64,000 bases of DNA from Chitinophaga nivalis. GTDB lineage: Bacteria > Bacteroidota > Bacteroidia > Chitinophagales > Chitinophagaceae. This document shows positions 35,902-44,720 of the stretch, in pieces; the first letter of the stretch is position 1, and each line of letters opens with the position of its first letter. The notes under the pieces are model-generated. The model was not told the DNA's origin. It ran no database searches and saw only the letters and a list, made by a program, of their open reading frames with translations. The position numbers and the translations under genes were made by a program. The stretch covers positions 558,001 to 622,000 of the forward strand of contig NZ_JAPDNR010000001.1 in NCBI RefSeq assembly GCF_025989125.1. The letters run 5' to 3'.

Positions 35902-36037
35902 TGTGTAACCGGCGACGCGTAACAGTTTGCGGTCTCAAATTATTGCATTTGGACAGGAAACCGACATCATTGTTCACCTTTTATTTATTTATATATAGAA
36001 AACGTTCCCCGTCATGGAAAGTACGATAAGTTCACAG

Positions 36038-36070
36038 CAAAAAAAAACGCGGGTAAATTACCCGCGTTTT
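36038..36070 (-). terminator. Terminator of fabG
   Basis: ACGCGGGTAA and TTACCCGCGT form the stem with A and T flanks; the minus strand ends in nine T residues, 20 bp after the fabG stop. Confidence 0.85.
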
Positions 36071-36089
36071 ACTATCTTTTTTTCAGAGA

Positions 36090-36839
36090 TTACATGCATA
36101 AACCGCCGCAGGTGCTGATCGTCTGGCCGGTTACATAGCCGCTCATATCAGAAGCCAGGAACAGGCATACATTGGCAATATCTTCCGTTGTACCGAAGCG
36201 GCCCAGTGGAATCTGCTGAATATAATTGCTGGCGCCTTCCCCTTCTTTCAGGTATTGCGTCATATCTGTTTCTACAAAACCAGGAGCAACGGCATTGCAG
36301 CGGATATTGCGGCTACCCAGTTCCTGTGCAATGGATTTGGTAAAACCAATGATACCTGCTTTGGAAGCAGCATAACTGCTTTGGCCGGCATTCCCCATAA
36401 TACCGATGACAGAGCTCATATTAATAATGCTACCTGATTTAGCCTTCATCATCGGACGTATCACATGTTTGGTCATGTTATATACGCTTTTGAGGTTGAT
36501 ATTCATCACCTCATCCCATTGATCAGGGCTCATACGCAGGAGCAGGTTATCTTTGGAGATACCTGCGTTATTCACACAGACATCTATTTTCCCGAATTCT
36601 TTCAACACTTCTGTTACCAGTGTTTCGCATTCTTCATAAGCACCAGCATTGGATTTATAGGCTTTCGCCTTTACACCCAGTGCAGTCAGTTTATCTTCCA
36701 ATGCTTTTGCCTTTTCATCAGAGCTTACATAAGTAAAAGCCACGTCAGCACCCTGCGCTGCAAATTTTAAAGCAATGGCTTCTCCGATACCGCGGCTGGC
36801 GCCTGTTACAATTACTACTTTGTTCTCCAGTAATTTCAT
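36090..36839 (-). CDS. fabG: 3-oxoacyl-[acyl-carrier-protein] reductase
   Basis: A 249-residue short-chain dehydrogenase. NADPH site TGASRGIG (12-19), NNAG (90-93), Asn114, and the catalytic Ser143, Tyr156, Lys160 in SYAASK. It reduces 3-oxoacyl-ACP in each round of fatty-acid elongation. The N-terminal MKLLENKVVIVTGASRGIGEA and ending V-T-G-Q-T-I-S-T-C-G-G-L-C-M match FabG rather than a generic SDR. It is not in a fab operon here; it lies 17 bp behind a GH3-family gene. Confidence 0.92.
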   Translation of the reverse strand: MKLLENKVVIVTGASRGIGEAIALKFAAQGADVAFTYVSSDEKAKALEDKLTALGVKAKAYKSNAGAYEECETLVTEVLKEFGKIDVCVNNAGISKDNLLLRMSPDQWDEVMNINLKSVYNMTKHVIRPMMKAKSGSIINMSSVIGIMGNAGQSSYAASKAGIIGFTKSIAQELGSRNIRCNAVAPGFVETDMTQYLKEGEGASNYIQQIPLGRFGTTEDIANVCLFLASDMSGYVTGQTISTCGGLCM

Positions 36840-36856
36840 GTTATAGTTGATAGGTT

Positions 36857-38389
36857 TTAAGCGTTCATATAATCGGCTACAAATTTCAGGATCTCCTCCA
36901 GGTAATTGCGGTCGTTATTTAATCTGGGGACTTTATGTTGTCCGCCCAGTTTTCCCTTGCTTTTCAGGAACTCACAGAAAGTGCCCTGGGGTAATACATG
37001 TATTACCGGCATGCGTAAGGCAATATCTTTATATCTTTTCGCTTCGTAGTCTGAATTGATTTCTTTCAGGGTACGATCCATTACTTCCGTAAAATTCGAC
37101 AGGTTGTCCGGAGCTACTTCAAATTCCACCAGCCATTCATGTCCGCCGTTTCCGTTGTCACTGAAATAAACCGGGGCTGCGGTATAATCATTTACGACTG
37201 CACCGGTAGCTTCGCAGGCGCGGGCAATAGCGGTATCAGAGTTTTCCACAATTACTTCTTCTCCGAATGCATTGATAAATGACTTTGTTCTGCCGCTGAT
37301 TTTGATACGATAGGGTATTAAAGATACGAACTGAATAGTATCTCCCACCATATAACGCCACAAGCCACCATTGGTACTGATAATCAAAGCATAGTTTTTG
37401 CCCAGCTCCACTTCCTGCAGTTGCAGGGTACGTGGATTTTCTTTACCCACTTCTTCCATGGGCATAAATTCGTAGAAGATACCATGATTGAGGAATAGCA
37501 ACAGGCCTTCTTCTCCGATGACATCCTGTGCGGCAAAGAATCCTTCTGATGCATTGTAGGTTTCCTGATAATGCATTAATGGCTTGCGAATCAGCTTTTT
37601 AAACTGTTCGCGGTAAGGAGTGAAGCTTACACCGCCATGCATATACAGTTCCAGATTAGGCCATACGTCGGCCAGGTTATCTTTTCCGGTAAGTTCAAAA
37701 ATGCGTTTGATGAGTACAATTGTCCAGGTAGGTACCCCTGCTATGGAAGTCACGTTTTCGTGAATAACCGCATTGGCCATGCGCTCAATCTTTTCCTCCC
37801 ATTCCTCCATCAGGGCTATTTCCAGATCCGGGGTACGGATCATGTTGCCGTAGAAGGGCATGTTCTGGAGCATTACCGCACTGAGATCCCCGCAATAGGA
37901 ATCACTGTTTTCCGATAATTTATTTACCTGGTGGCTGCCGCCGATAACCAGCGATTTGCCGGTAAATACGTCGGAGTCAGGGAAGTTGTTATAATAAAGA
38001 GATACCACATCCCGGCCAGAGCGGTAGTGGCATTCATCCAGACTTTCTACTGTAACAGGAATGAATTTGCTTTTATCCGCGGTGGTACCGCTGGATTTGG
38101 CAAACCATTTTATCGGGGTATTCCAGAGCACATTTTGCTGCCCTTCCATCGTGCGCTGTATGTAAGGCTTAATGGTATCGTATGTATGTACCGGAACCCT
38201 TTGCTTATATTCGTCTATCTTATAAATTTTCGAAAAGCCGTACTGTTTACCAAATTCGGTATACTGCGCTGCACTGATAAGGTTTTGGAATACCTGCTGC
38301 TGCACCTGCACAGGGTATTGCATAAAATACGCAATACGCCCCATGCGCAATCTTGCCAATTGTGATATTGCAGGACTTAAAATTCTCAT
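36857..38389 (-). CDS. GH3 family (auxin-responsive-like) acyl-acid amido synthetase
   Basis: A 510-residue protein of the GH3 fold, an ANL-type adenylating superfamily. Motifs: SSGTTADKSKFIPVT (phosphate-binding, about 98-112), the ATP/acid segment YNASEGFFAAQDV, the YALIISTNGGLWRYMVGDTI loop and KISGRTKSFINAFGEEVI. Plant members conjugate amino acids to jasmonate or indole acetate; bacterial members are widespread in Bacteroidota and their acid substrates are largely unknown. It is followed closely by fabG and preceded by lptB on the same strand, which hints at an envelope or lipid link, but this is inference. Confidence 0.88.
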   Translation of the reverse strand: MRILSPAISQLARLRMGRIAYFMQYPVQVQQQVFQNLISAAQYTEFGKQYGFSKIYKIDEYKQRVPVHTYDTIKPYIQRTMEGQQNVLWNTPIKWFAKSSGTTADKSKFIPVTVESLDECHYRSGRDVVSLYYNNFPDSDVFTGKSLVIGGSHQVNKLSENSDSYCGDLSAVMLQNMPFYGNMIRTPDLEIALMEEWEEKIERMANAVIHENVTSIAGVPTWTIVLIKRIFELTGKDNLADVWPNLELYMHGGVSFTPYREQFKKLIRKPLMHYQETYNASEGFFAAQDVIGEEGLLLFLNHGIFYEFMPMEEVGKENPRTLQLQEVELGKNYALIISTNGGLWRYMVGDTIQFVSLIPYRIKISGRTKSFINAFGEEVIVENSDTAIARACEATGAVVNDYTAAPVYFSDNGNGGHEWLVEFEVAPDNLSNFTEVMDRTLKEINSDYEAKRYKDIALRMPVIHVLPQGTFCEFLKSKGKLGGQHKVPRLNNDRNYLEEILKFVADYMNA

Positions 38390-38410
38390 ATAGGATACTG
38401 TAGAATGTTT

Positions 38411-39172
38411 TTATTGTTTAGCTGCTTCGTCCAGGTAATCTTTCCGGCGCAAAATGAAATTCTGGCCAAGATACACTTTTCTTACCTGTTCGTCCTCTGC
38501 CAGTTCTTCTGCTGATCCGGACTTGAGAATCTTCCCTTCAAACAATAAATAGGCGCGGTCAGTAATAGAAAGGGTTTCCTGTACGTTATGGTCCGTAATC
38601 AGGATACCGATGTTCTTATATTTCAGTTTGGCAACAATTGACTGAATGTCTTCCACAGCAATAGGGTCGATACCCGCAAAAGGTTCATCCAACAGGATAA
38701 ACTTGGGATCTACTGCCAGGGCACGGGCAATTTCTGTACGGCGGCGTTCTCCCCCGCTCAATACATCACCAGGGCTTTTCCGGACGTGTTGCAGCCGGAA
38801 TTCAGACAACAGCTGCTCCAGTTTTTCTTTTTGTTCGGCTCTTTTAAGATTGGTCATTTCCAGTACTGCAGAGATATTGTCCTCCACACTCAGCTTCCGG
38901 AATACGGACGCCTCCTGAGGCAGGTAACCAATACCCATTTTGGCTCTTTTATACATCGGCAGCTTGGTAATATTAAGGTCGTTCAGATAAACATTGCCCT
39001 CATCCGGCTTAATAAGGCCTACTACCATATAAAAGGAGGTGGTTTTACCAGCCCCGTTCGGGCCCAGCAACCCTACTATCTCACCTTGAGACACCTCAAC
39101 AGATACATGGTTTACCACCGTTCTGTTGCCGTAACGCTTTACCAGCTGGTCTGTATGTATTCTTAATGCCAT
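38411..39172 (-). CDS. lptB: LPS export ABC transporter ATP-binding protein LptB
   Basis: A 253-residue ABC ATPase. Walker A GPNGAGKT (37-44), Q-loop YLPQEASVF, signature LSGGE (138-142), Walker B FILLDEP (158-164), and the H-loop DHNVQETL. The sequence of the Q-loop region and the long C-terminal part (LLFEGKILKSGSAEELAEDEQVRKVYLGQNF) are characteristic of LptB, which powers LPS extraction from the inner membrane with LptFG. I start at 39172 because two overlapping promoter boxes end just before it; a further ATG 36 bases upstream would lie inside them. It is the first gene of a likely lptB-GH3-fabG cluster (21 and 17 bp gaps). Confidence 0.95.
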   Translation of the reverse strand: MALRIHTDQLVKRYGNRTVVNHVSVEVSQGEIVGLLGPNGAGKTTSFYMVVGLIKPDEGNVYLNDLNITKLPMYKRAKMGIGYLPQEASVFRKLSVEDNISAVLEMTNLKRAEQKEKLEQLLSEFRLQHVRKSPGDVLSGGERRRTEIARALAVDPKFILLDEPFAGIDPIAVEDIQSIVAKLKYKNIGILITDHNVQETLSITDRAYLLFEGKILKSGSAEELAEDEQVRKVYLGQNFILRRKDYLDEAAKQ

Positions 39173-39177
39173 ATGCT

Positions 39178-39194
39178 CAAACTTAGCAAAAATA
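39178..39194 (-). promoter_or_regulatory. Two overlapping -7 boxes before lptB
   Basis: Minus-strand TATTTTTG (39194-39187) and TAAGTTTG (39185-39178), both exact TAnnTTTG matches. The inner one ends five bases before the lptB ATG. Confidence 0.55.
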
Positions 39195-39268
39195 AACAAT
39201 TCATCCACTTGGCCTAGTTATACTTCTCTTAAGATTAAAAATGATATGATATTGATAAGGGGATATCT

Positions 39269-39276
39269 TATTTTTG
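39269..39276 (+). promoter_or_regulatory. -7 box of metF
   Basis: TATTTTTG, an exact TAnnTTTG match, 69 bases upstream of the metF ATG. Confidence 0.5.
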
Positions 39277-39345
39277 TCCGCATAATTTTTAGCAGGAATA
39301 CCGGTTTTACCAACCAGCCGATTATTCCATAAAGCTTTTACATAT

Positions 39346-40299
39346 ATGAAAGTAACAGAACATATAGCTCAGGCAAAGGATACCCTGATCTCATTTGAAA
39401 TCCTTCCCCCCCTCAAAGGAAAAAGCATAGAGTCTATTTATGAGCACCTGGACCCCCTGATGGAGTTCAAGCCAGCTTATATTAATGTTACCTATCACCG
39501 CAGTGAGCATATGTTCAAGAAAAAGGCGGATGGCGCCTTTGAAAAAGTGGAGATCCGCAAGCGGCCGGGTACAGTAGGCATCTGTGCGGCTATCATGAAC
39601 CATTATAATATAGATGCGGTTCCTCACCTGATTTGTGGCGGGTTCAGCCGGGAGGAAACAGAAAACGCACTGATAGACCTCAACTTCCTCGGTGTGGATA
39701 ACGTATTGGTTTTAAGGGGAGATGCGCCTAAAAACGAAACCTTCTTTGAACCGGAACCCAATGGCAACAGCTATGCGATAGACCTGCTGGATCAGGTGGC
39801 ACACATGAATAACGGTATTTACCTGGAAGATGACCTGCAAAGCGGGGTAAAAACCAATTTCTGTATCGGAGTGGCCGGTTATCCGGAAAAACATTTCGAA
39901 GCGCCTAACATGCAAACAGATATGAGTCACCTGAAACGTAAGGTGGAAAATGGCGCCGACTATATCGTAACACAAATGTTCTTCGATAACCAGAAGTTCT
40001 TCGATTTTGTGGGTAAATGCCGGGAAATGGGTATTACCGTTCCCATCATTCCGGGATTAAAACCGCTTACCTCTAAAAAACAAATGACAACACTGCCCCG
40101 GATTTTCCATGTGGATATCCCAACTGATTTGTCTACTGAAATTTTAAAGTGTAAAACTGACAAAGATGTGGAACAGGTGGGTACAGAATGGTTGATTGCT
40201 CAATCCAAGGAATTGAAAGCTTTTGGTGTACCTGTGTTACATTATTATACACTGGGCAAGCCGAAAGTTGTACGTAAAGCGGTGGAAACCATTATGTAA
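39346..40299 (+). CDS. metF: 5,10-methylenetetrahydrofolate reductase
   Basis: A 317-residue FAD enzyme with the TIM-barrel fold that reduces 5,10-methylene-THF to 5-methyl-THF, the methyl donor for the split methionine synthase at the left of the window. Motifs: ISFEILPPLKGKS at the start, NVTYHRSE, HLICGGFSREETE, VLVLRGDAP and FCIGVAGYPEKH, and YIVTQMFFDN near the middle. Length is normal. It has its own promoter box and a strong terminator, so it is monocistronic. Confidence 0.97.
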   Translation: MKVTEHIAQAKDTLISFEILPPLKGKSIESIYEHLDPLMEFKPAYINVTYHRSEHMFKKKADGAFEKVEIRKRPGTVGICAAIMNHYNIDAVPHLICGGFSREETENALIDLNFLGVDNVLVLRGDAPKNETFFEPEPNGNSYAIDLLDQVAHMNNGIYLEDDLQSGVKTNFCIGVAGYPEKHFEAPNMQTDMSHLKRKVENGADYIVTQMFFDNQKFFDFVGKCREMGITVPIIPGLKPLTSKKQMTTLPRIFHVDIPTDLSTEILKCKTDKDVEQVGTEWLIAQSKELKAFGVPVLHYYTLGKPKVVRKAVETIM

Positions 40300-40326
40300 G
40301 AGTAGAAAAAGATATTTCGCTTGAGG

Positions 40327-40357
40327 AAAGGGAAGGACGAAAGTCCTCCCTTTTTTG
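40327..40357 (+). terminator. Terminator of metF
   Basis: AAGGGAAGGAC and GTCCTCCCTT form the stem with a GAAA tetraloop (one bulged base), then six T residues. Confidence 0.88.
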
Positions 40358-40370
40358 CTTTCTTTCATAT

Positions 40371-40405
40371 AAAAAAAATGCCATCACGTAGATACGTAGT
40401 GGCAT
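40371..40405 (-). terminator. Second minus-strand hairpin
   Basis: ATGCCATCACGTA (40378-40390) pairs with TACGTAGTGGCAT (40393-40405) with two mismatched positions; on the minus strand it is followed by eight T residues. It lies beyond the terminator of the barrel gene, so it either backs that up or ends another transcript. Confidence 0.55.
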
Positions 40406-40582
40406 ATCCCTATAACTGTCACACTTTTAATTTTAACTGTCCAATGATCGTTTCAACCTGCTATGGTTGTTACTTTCGATAATATGACGCACAGGATATA
40501 CTTGTCCCCTATACCGATTAAAAAAAAAATATAAAATCTTATTTGCCCGGTTCCCTTTACCTGGTTTCGGCTACCGGCGGGC

Positions 40583-40612
40583 AAAAAAAATGCTTCCCGG
40601 AGCGGGAAGCAT
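40583..40612 (-). terminator. Terminator of the first barrel gene
   Basis: ATGCTTCCCG / CGGGAAGCAT stem (40590-40599 with 40603-40612), eight T residues on the minus strand. Confidence 0.88.
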
Positions 40613-40652
40613 CACGATAGTATGTACCGGAGAAACCGGTAAAGTATTTTAA

Positions 40653-41345
40653 TTACCAATCTTCGCGATCCAGCAACACTCCTATGTTTACACCCAGGTA
40701 ATGCTGGCGGATACGGCTATTGGCAGCTTTGTCGATGTCCATCAGACCAAGGCTGTAATTGACACCAAGCGTCACAAAACAGTTCAGTTCCACTCCGGCT
40801 AAAAAATTAATACCGGCATCCCAGCGCTGTAAACTCAGCTGGGTCGTCTTCACATTGGGGAACTGACGGAAATCAACCTCCTGGGTACTTTTTTGCCATT
40901 CTTCACCGGCATCGTATACCGACAAATCATAACTTCCCCGTAAACAGTAGGATACATAAGGACCAGCACCGGCTACTATTTTTCCGAAAGAAACCGGTAC
41001 TTTATATACCAGGTTCACCGGCAGTTCCAGGTATCGCAACTTGATGGCAGATACACCCGGTAGTTTAACATCTGAGAATTGCGGCGTATTATCCAGTTTA
41101 GCTCCTTTCACGATGTAACTGAGGCCTGGCTGCAGATACAGGTTTTTAACCAGCGGGACATTCAAATAAAAACCAGCCTGCCACTTATCCAGTGGGCTGG
41201 TTTGCAACGTCCGTGAATTACTACCGGACGTTTTTGCATCCATACGGGCATTCACATAACCTCCACGCAAGCCTAAGCTCACCTGGGCGTTCGAGGTAGC
41301 GGCAACAAGTAATGCTGCTGCTACAGCAATTGTGACAAATTTCAT
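40653..41345 (-). CDS. Outer-membrane beta-barrel protein (PorT-like), paralogue 1
   Basis: A 230-residue protein with a Sec signal peptide (MKFVTIAVAAALLVAATSNAQ) and an eight-strand barrel of the porT/OMP_b-brl_2 type: SLGLRGGYVNAR at the first strand, YLQPGLSYIVKGA, LRYLELPVNLVYK, VAGAGPYVSY. The pattern of a strand with ELPVNL followed by GPY is shared with the next two genes, so the three are tandem paralogues. Function unknown; such proteins are usually minor barrels. Sixteen-base direct repeats lie 70-110 bp upstream of its start. Confidence 0.85.
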   Translation of the reverse strand: MKFVTIAVAAALLVAATSNAQVSLGLRGGYVNARMDAKTSGSNSRTLQTSPLDKWQAGFYLNVPLVKNLYLQPGLSYIVKGAKLDNTPQFSDVKLPGVSAIKLRYLELPVNLVYKVPVSFGKIVAGAGPYVSYCLRGSYDLSVYDAGEEWQKSTQEVDFRQFPNVKTTQLSLQRWDAGINFLAGVELNCFVTLGVNYSLGLMDIDKAANSRIRQHYLGVNIGVLLDREDW

Positions 41346-41414
41346 TTGTTCGGCACTGTTGGGATTAGAAAAATTACTGTCTTAATGTACAAAGGGATAA
41401 ATATACACGACCAC

Positions 41415-41453
41415 TATATCTCAAGCTACTATACTATTATATCTCAAGCTACT
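41415..41453. repeat. Tandem 16-bp direct repeat upstream of a barrel gene
   Basis: TATATCTCAAGCTACT occurs at 41415-41430 and again at 41438-41453, a period of 23 bp (about two helical turns). A near-consensus -7 box (minus-strand TCCCTTTG, 41397-41390) lies just downstream, so the repeats would fall over and upstream of the -33 position, as operator or activator sites do. Confidence 0.6.
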
Positions 41454-41507
41454 TTGCATTCTTCGGTTACTGGGGGCTAAATTAGAAAAAGATTACAAGA
41501 TTCTCAT

Positions 41508-41545
41508 AAAAAAGAAAAGGCTGTCAGTTTATAACTGACAGCCTT
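41508..41545 (-). terminator. Terminator of the second barrel gene
   Basis: AAGGCTGTCAGTT and AACTGACAGCCTT form a perfect 13-bp stem (41517-41529, 41533-41545); the minus strand ends in TTTTCTTTTTT. Confidence 0.9.
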
Positions 41546-41576
41546 CCCAAGAAGTTCAATGTTAATGAAATTACAT

Positions 41577-42197
41577 TTAGCGTCCACCGAATTTATATCC
41601 AACAGAAACGCCAAAGGAAGTATTTTTAAAGCTACGGCTGTTATCTGTCTTATCTGCGACATTCACCAAACCCAGGTCTGCATTCAATCCGAAGTACAAT
41701 CCTGCCGGTATTTCATAACCGATATTGATACCTGCACCTGCATCAAAACGTTTCATTTTGTAGAGCAACGCTTCATCATCGAAAGCGTTTAAATCTCCCA
41801 ACAGGGTATTTTTAACCTTACCGGATATACCATACGCGAAGTAAGGACCTACCGCCAATACCAGTTTACCGCTTCCTACTTCTGGTTTAAACATGAAGTT
41901 CACCGGTAACTGCAGGTACGACAACGTAGTTTTGATATCGGAGTTTTTCATTTTACCTCCTTTACCGGAATACAGTAAACCTGTGCCGATAAAGAAATCT
42001 TCCGCCAGCGGAATATCCACTGTAACACCCGCTCTTACACTGGTTAACAGGGAACTGGTTTCTTTTCCGCTGTTGGCTATAATATTTTTTGAGGTGATAC
42101 TGGAGAATTGAGGTCCTGCAACGATTCCCCATTTCGCCTGACCAAAAGAGAGACTTGCAACCAGCAAAGCCGCCACAGACAATAATACCTTCTTCAT
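41577..42197 (-). CDS. Outer-membrane beta-barrel protein (PorT-like), paralogue 2
   Basis: A 206-residue barrel with a Sec signal peptide (MKKVLLSVAALLVASLSFGQ). Strands KWGIVAGPQFSSI, FFIGTGLLYSGKGGKMK, LSYLQLPVNFMFKPE, VLAVGPYFAYG and a closing SFGVSVGYKFGG ending in Arg. Its central ELPVNF/GPY block aligns with the genes on either side. A GGCGCCA/TGGCGCC hairpin (42227-42248) lies in the leader. No known ligand or function. Confidence 0.85.
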   Translation of the reverse strand: MKKVLLSVAALLVASLSFGQAKWGIVAGPQFSSITSKNIIANSGKETSSLLTSVRAGVTVDIPLAEDFFIGTGLLYSGKGGKMKNSDIKTTLSYLQLPVNFMFKPEVGSGKLVLAVGPYFAYGISGKVKNTLLGDLNAFDDEALLYKMKRFDAGAGINIGYEIPAGLYFGLNADLGLVNVADKTDNSRSFKNTSFGVSVGYKFGGR

Positions 42198-42350
42198 TTT
42201 GTGGTGTATTTAATTGATAGGAAACAGGCGCCAACAGGCAATGGCGCCAATTCCGTTCTATTGAGTTGATTTATTATTATGCCTGTTTTTTCACTTACTT
42301 ATGATACTGATAATACAATCCAGCGTTGTGATTTGTTTTGGAGACAATTA

Positions 42351-43067
42351 TTATTTACCACCAAACAGGTAACCAACAGACACGCTGAATACGCGGTTTT
42401 TATTGTTGTTATCTGTGTAGTTGTTGGAGCCGGAACGCACTTTGGTAAAGCCTATTCCATACTGTGCTGCAATCAGGAAGTTGTGAATTTCGGCACCTAC
42501 CTGTACGTTACCACCCCAGTCAAAACGTTTGAATTTGTCCCAACCCTGGTTACGGTCACCATTGGCAAACGGGGTGTCATCATCCCATTTCAGGCTGGTA
42601 GAAGTAGTAACAGAGGTACCAGCTACGGTCATTACTTCTGTTTTGTCTTTACCTGCTACACCAAAAGCGAAATAGGGTCCTACACCGGCAAACAAACGGG
42701 CATTGGGTCCGATTGGAATTTTACCGATAAAGTTCAACGGCACTTCAATGTAAGATGGATTGATGGTGTGTTTCACAAAAGGATTGGCAACAGAGACATT
42801 ATCTTTATTACCTGTTTCTGCTTTTGTTCCCTTGGTGGTGTAAAATACCCCTGGCTGAAAAGACAGAATCTTTGGAACTAAGGGAAGGTCTACGATGGCA
42901 CCTACGTGGAAACCGGAATGTGAACTCTTATTCTTTGTACTACCTGAATTATCTATACTAATGTTGGACAAGTTGTAACCAGCTTTAACACCAACACGTA
43001 CCTGCGACATGGCAGCAAATGAAATGGAAAGTGCAGCAAATGATAATAGAATGCTCTTCTTAGTCAT
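42351..43067 (-). CDS. Outer-membrane beta-barrel protein (PorT-like), paralogue 3
   Basis: A 238-residue barrel with a signal peptide starting MTKKSILLSFAALSISFAAMSQ. Strands VRVGVKAGYNLSNI, LSFQPGVFYTTKGTKAE, YIEVPLNFIGKIPIG, LFAGVGPYFAFGVAG and the final VFSVSVGYLFGGK. It is the third member of the tandem set and the most upstream. The ATG at 43067 is used because it starts the signal peptide; the frame is open 30 bases further. Function unknown. Confidence 0.85.
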   Translation of the reverse strand: MTKKSILLSFAALSISFAAMSQVRVGVKAGYNLSNISIDNSGSTKNKSSHSGFHVGAIVDLPLVPKILSFQPGVFYTTKGTKAETGNKDNVSVANPFVKHTINPSYIEVPLNFIGKIPIGPNARLFAGVGPYFAFGVAGKDKTEVMTVAGTSVTTSTSLKWDDDTPFANGDRNQGWDKFKRFDWGGNVQVGAEIHNFLIAAQYGIGFTKVRSGSNNYTDNNNKNRVFSVSVGYLFGGK

Positions 43068-43194
43068 AACCTTTAATTTTTTATGGTCCGGTTCCATAAA
43101 GCCAAAGACTATGCCAAAGGAATGTTAAATTGCTACAACTCTTTGAAAATCAATGTTCATTGAGGACAATATTCTACAGTTTTCGCATCTTTTT

Positions 43195-44601
43195 CTACAA
43201 TTTCCCGGTAGTTTTATCTGCAGCCACCCGATCCAGGAAGGTGATCAATTGCTCAACACCGAGCCTTTTTGCCACAATTTTCTTTTTTTCATCCAGCAAA
43301 TACACCACAGGGGTACTGTATACATCGTATAACCGGCGGTAGTTACTGGTAGCTTGCGGGTCGGAAGCATGTATCCATCCGGAAAGATGATGGTCTTTGA
43401 TAAACTGCAGCCATTCCTGTTGTGTGCCCTCTGTTTTTACACCTATCATTGCCACGCCTTTCTTCTTCCAACTGGCGTTGAAAGCAGAATCCAGGCGGGG
43501 AATTTCGGTTTTGCAATGGCCGCAGGTTGGATCCCAGAATACCAGCACCGTATATTTCGCCGGGGTTTTGTAGAGCGATACCGGACGGGAAGCAGTATCT
43601 TTCAGCTCCAGGGGAGCAGCCTGCTGCCCGATCAGGTTGGGTGCCAACGCATATGCCCGGTTAACGATTTTATTCAGTTGCTCACTATTCAGCCAGTATG
43701 CCTCTCCAGGTACGTAATATTTCTCTACCAGGTGCACAAACACGGCATCCATACCCATATACGGAGAGCTTTCATAGTTATAGGTCAGCCACCACAATAC
43801 GAACTTAAACATCTCCTTGCTCTTGCGGGTTTTGGCGATCAATGCATCACTATCTGCAATAATGGAATCCGGATAAGCCGGCACCAGCTGATCAAAATAC
43901 TTTTTCAGCTTGGCTTCCAGGATAGGCGTTCTCACCAGGCGATCGCTGGTCAGATCTACTTCATCCCAATAATGAGCTTTAAAGTAACGGTAAGCAAAGG
44001 TAGAATCCTCACCAGCCGGCTGGTGTGGCACTTCGGGCTCTTTCATCGCCCGGAAAATAGTGGTGAGAATGTTATTGGGATGCGCCGCAATGAAATTGGT
44101 CCGGAAATCCCGGATCTTTTTCCCCAACTCCTGTTGCAGCGGCGCCACTTTCGCAGAGTCGGCAGCGGTAGCAGCGTTTTTCAGCTGATCCTGAATACGC
44201 CGGCCCAGCGATTCCTGCTGAAAGAGAAACTGGTTATAAGATAGAAACAGTTCATTATCTGTAGCATTCTTATAAACAGTTTTATTAACAAAATCTGTCG
44301 TATCGATGGTTATATTAAATACCTGTTGTTTATCCACCAGGGTTTCTATGTACTTCTGCTTATCGGGCATTACCACCAGGTAAATGCCTGGTAACAAGGG
44401 CTCTTTCCCTTTCAGCACCGCCACCCCGGTCGGGCTGATCGCCGCGGAATCCGTGAGATAGGTCGTTCTGCCCATATAATTGGCCAGGAAAAGTTTTCCG
44501 CCGGTGAAGTGCTTTAGCTGAACGGTAATCTGGTAACCCTGCGCCAGCAGGCAGATCGGCATAGAAAGGGCTGCAATGAGTAGTACAAATAATTTACGCA
44601 T
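43195..44601 (-). CDS. TlpA-like thioredoxin-fold protein with DUF4369/DUF5106-type N-terminus
   Basis: A 468-residue periplasmic protein with a signal peptide (MRKLFVLLIAALSMPICLLAQ). The N-terminal part (about 22-130) resembles DUF4369, the middle (about 150-330) is helical and DUF5106-like, and the C-terminal 130 residues are a thioredoxin fold with the redox motif C-G-H-C at 360-363 (WDPTCGHCKTEIP). Such proteins are common in Bacteroidota and are thought to reduce or isomerise disulfides in the periplasm. Partners are unknown. It is divergent from rlmD and lies upstream of the three barrels. Confidence 0.88.
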   Translation of the reverse strand: MRKLFVLLIAALSMPICLLAQGYQITVQLKHFTGGKLFLANYMGRTTYLTDSAAISPTGVAVLKGKEPLLPGIYLVVMPDKQKYIETLVDKQQVFNITIDTTDFVNKTVYKNATDNELFLSYNQFLFQQESLGRRIQDQLKNAATAADSAKVAPLQQELGKKIRDFRTNFIAAHPNNILTTIFRAMKEPEVPHQPAGEDSTFAYRYFKAHYWDEVDLTSDRLVRTPILEAKLKKYFDQLVPAYPDSIIADSDALIAKTRKSKEMFKFVLWWLTYNYESSPYMGMDAVFVHLVEKYYVPGEAYWLNSEQLNKIVNRAYALAPNLIGQQAAPLELKDTASRPVSLYKTPAKYTVLVFWDPTCGHCKTEIPRLDSAFNASWKKKGVAMIGVKTEGTQQEWLQFIKDHHLSGWIHASDPQATSNYRRLYDVYSTPVVYLLDEKKKIVAKRLGVEQLITFLDRVAADKTTGKL

Positions 44602-44707
44602 AGGATTTGGAAGCTATATGTAAAAGTACGCGGAAAAAAGTAAAAACAGAAAGCAGAATGCTGAGTGGTAATTCCATGAATTCGTATTCCGATTCAGCAT
44701 TTCCAAT

Positions 44708-44715
44708 TACCTTTG
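44708..44715 (+). promoter_or_regulatory. -7 box at the start of rlmD
   Basis: TACCTTTG followed by C, an exact match, ending five bases before the GTG at 44721. It supports that GTG as the true, leaderless start. Confidence 0.65.
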
Positions 44716-44720
44716 CAGCC

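Larger units (their letters stand above)
40300..40652. other. Intergenic region between metF and the first barrel gene
   Basis: 353 bp without a gene. It holds three hairpins: the metF terminator, a hairpin at 40371-40405 whose T run lies on the minus strand, and the terminator of the barrel gene. The 180 bp between the last two could encode a small minus-strand RNA, but I see no promoter box there. Confidence 0.5.
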
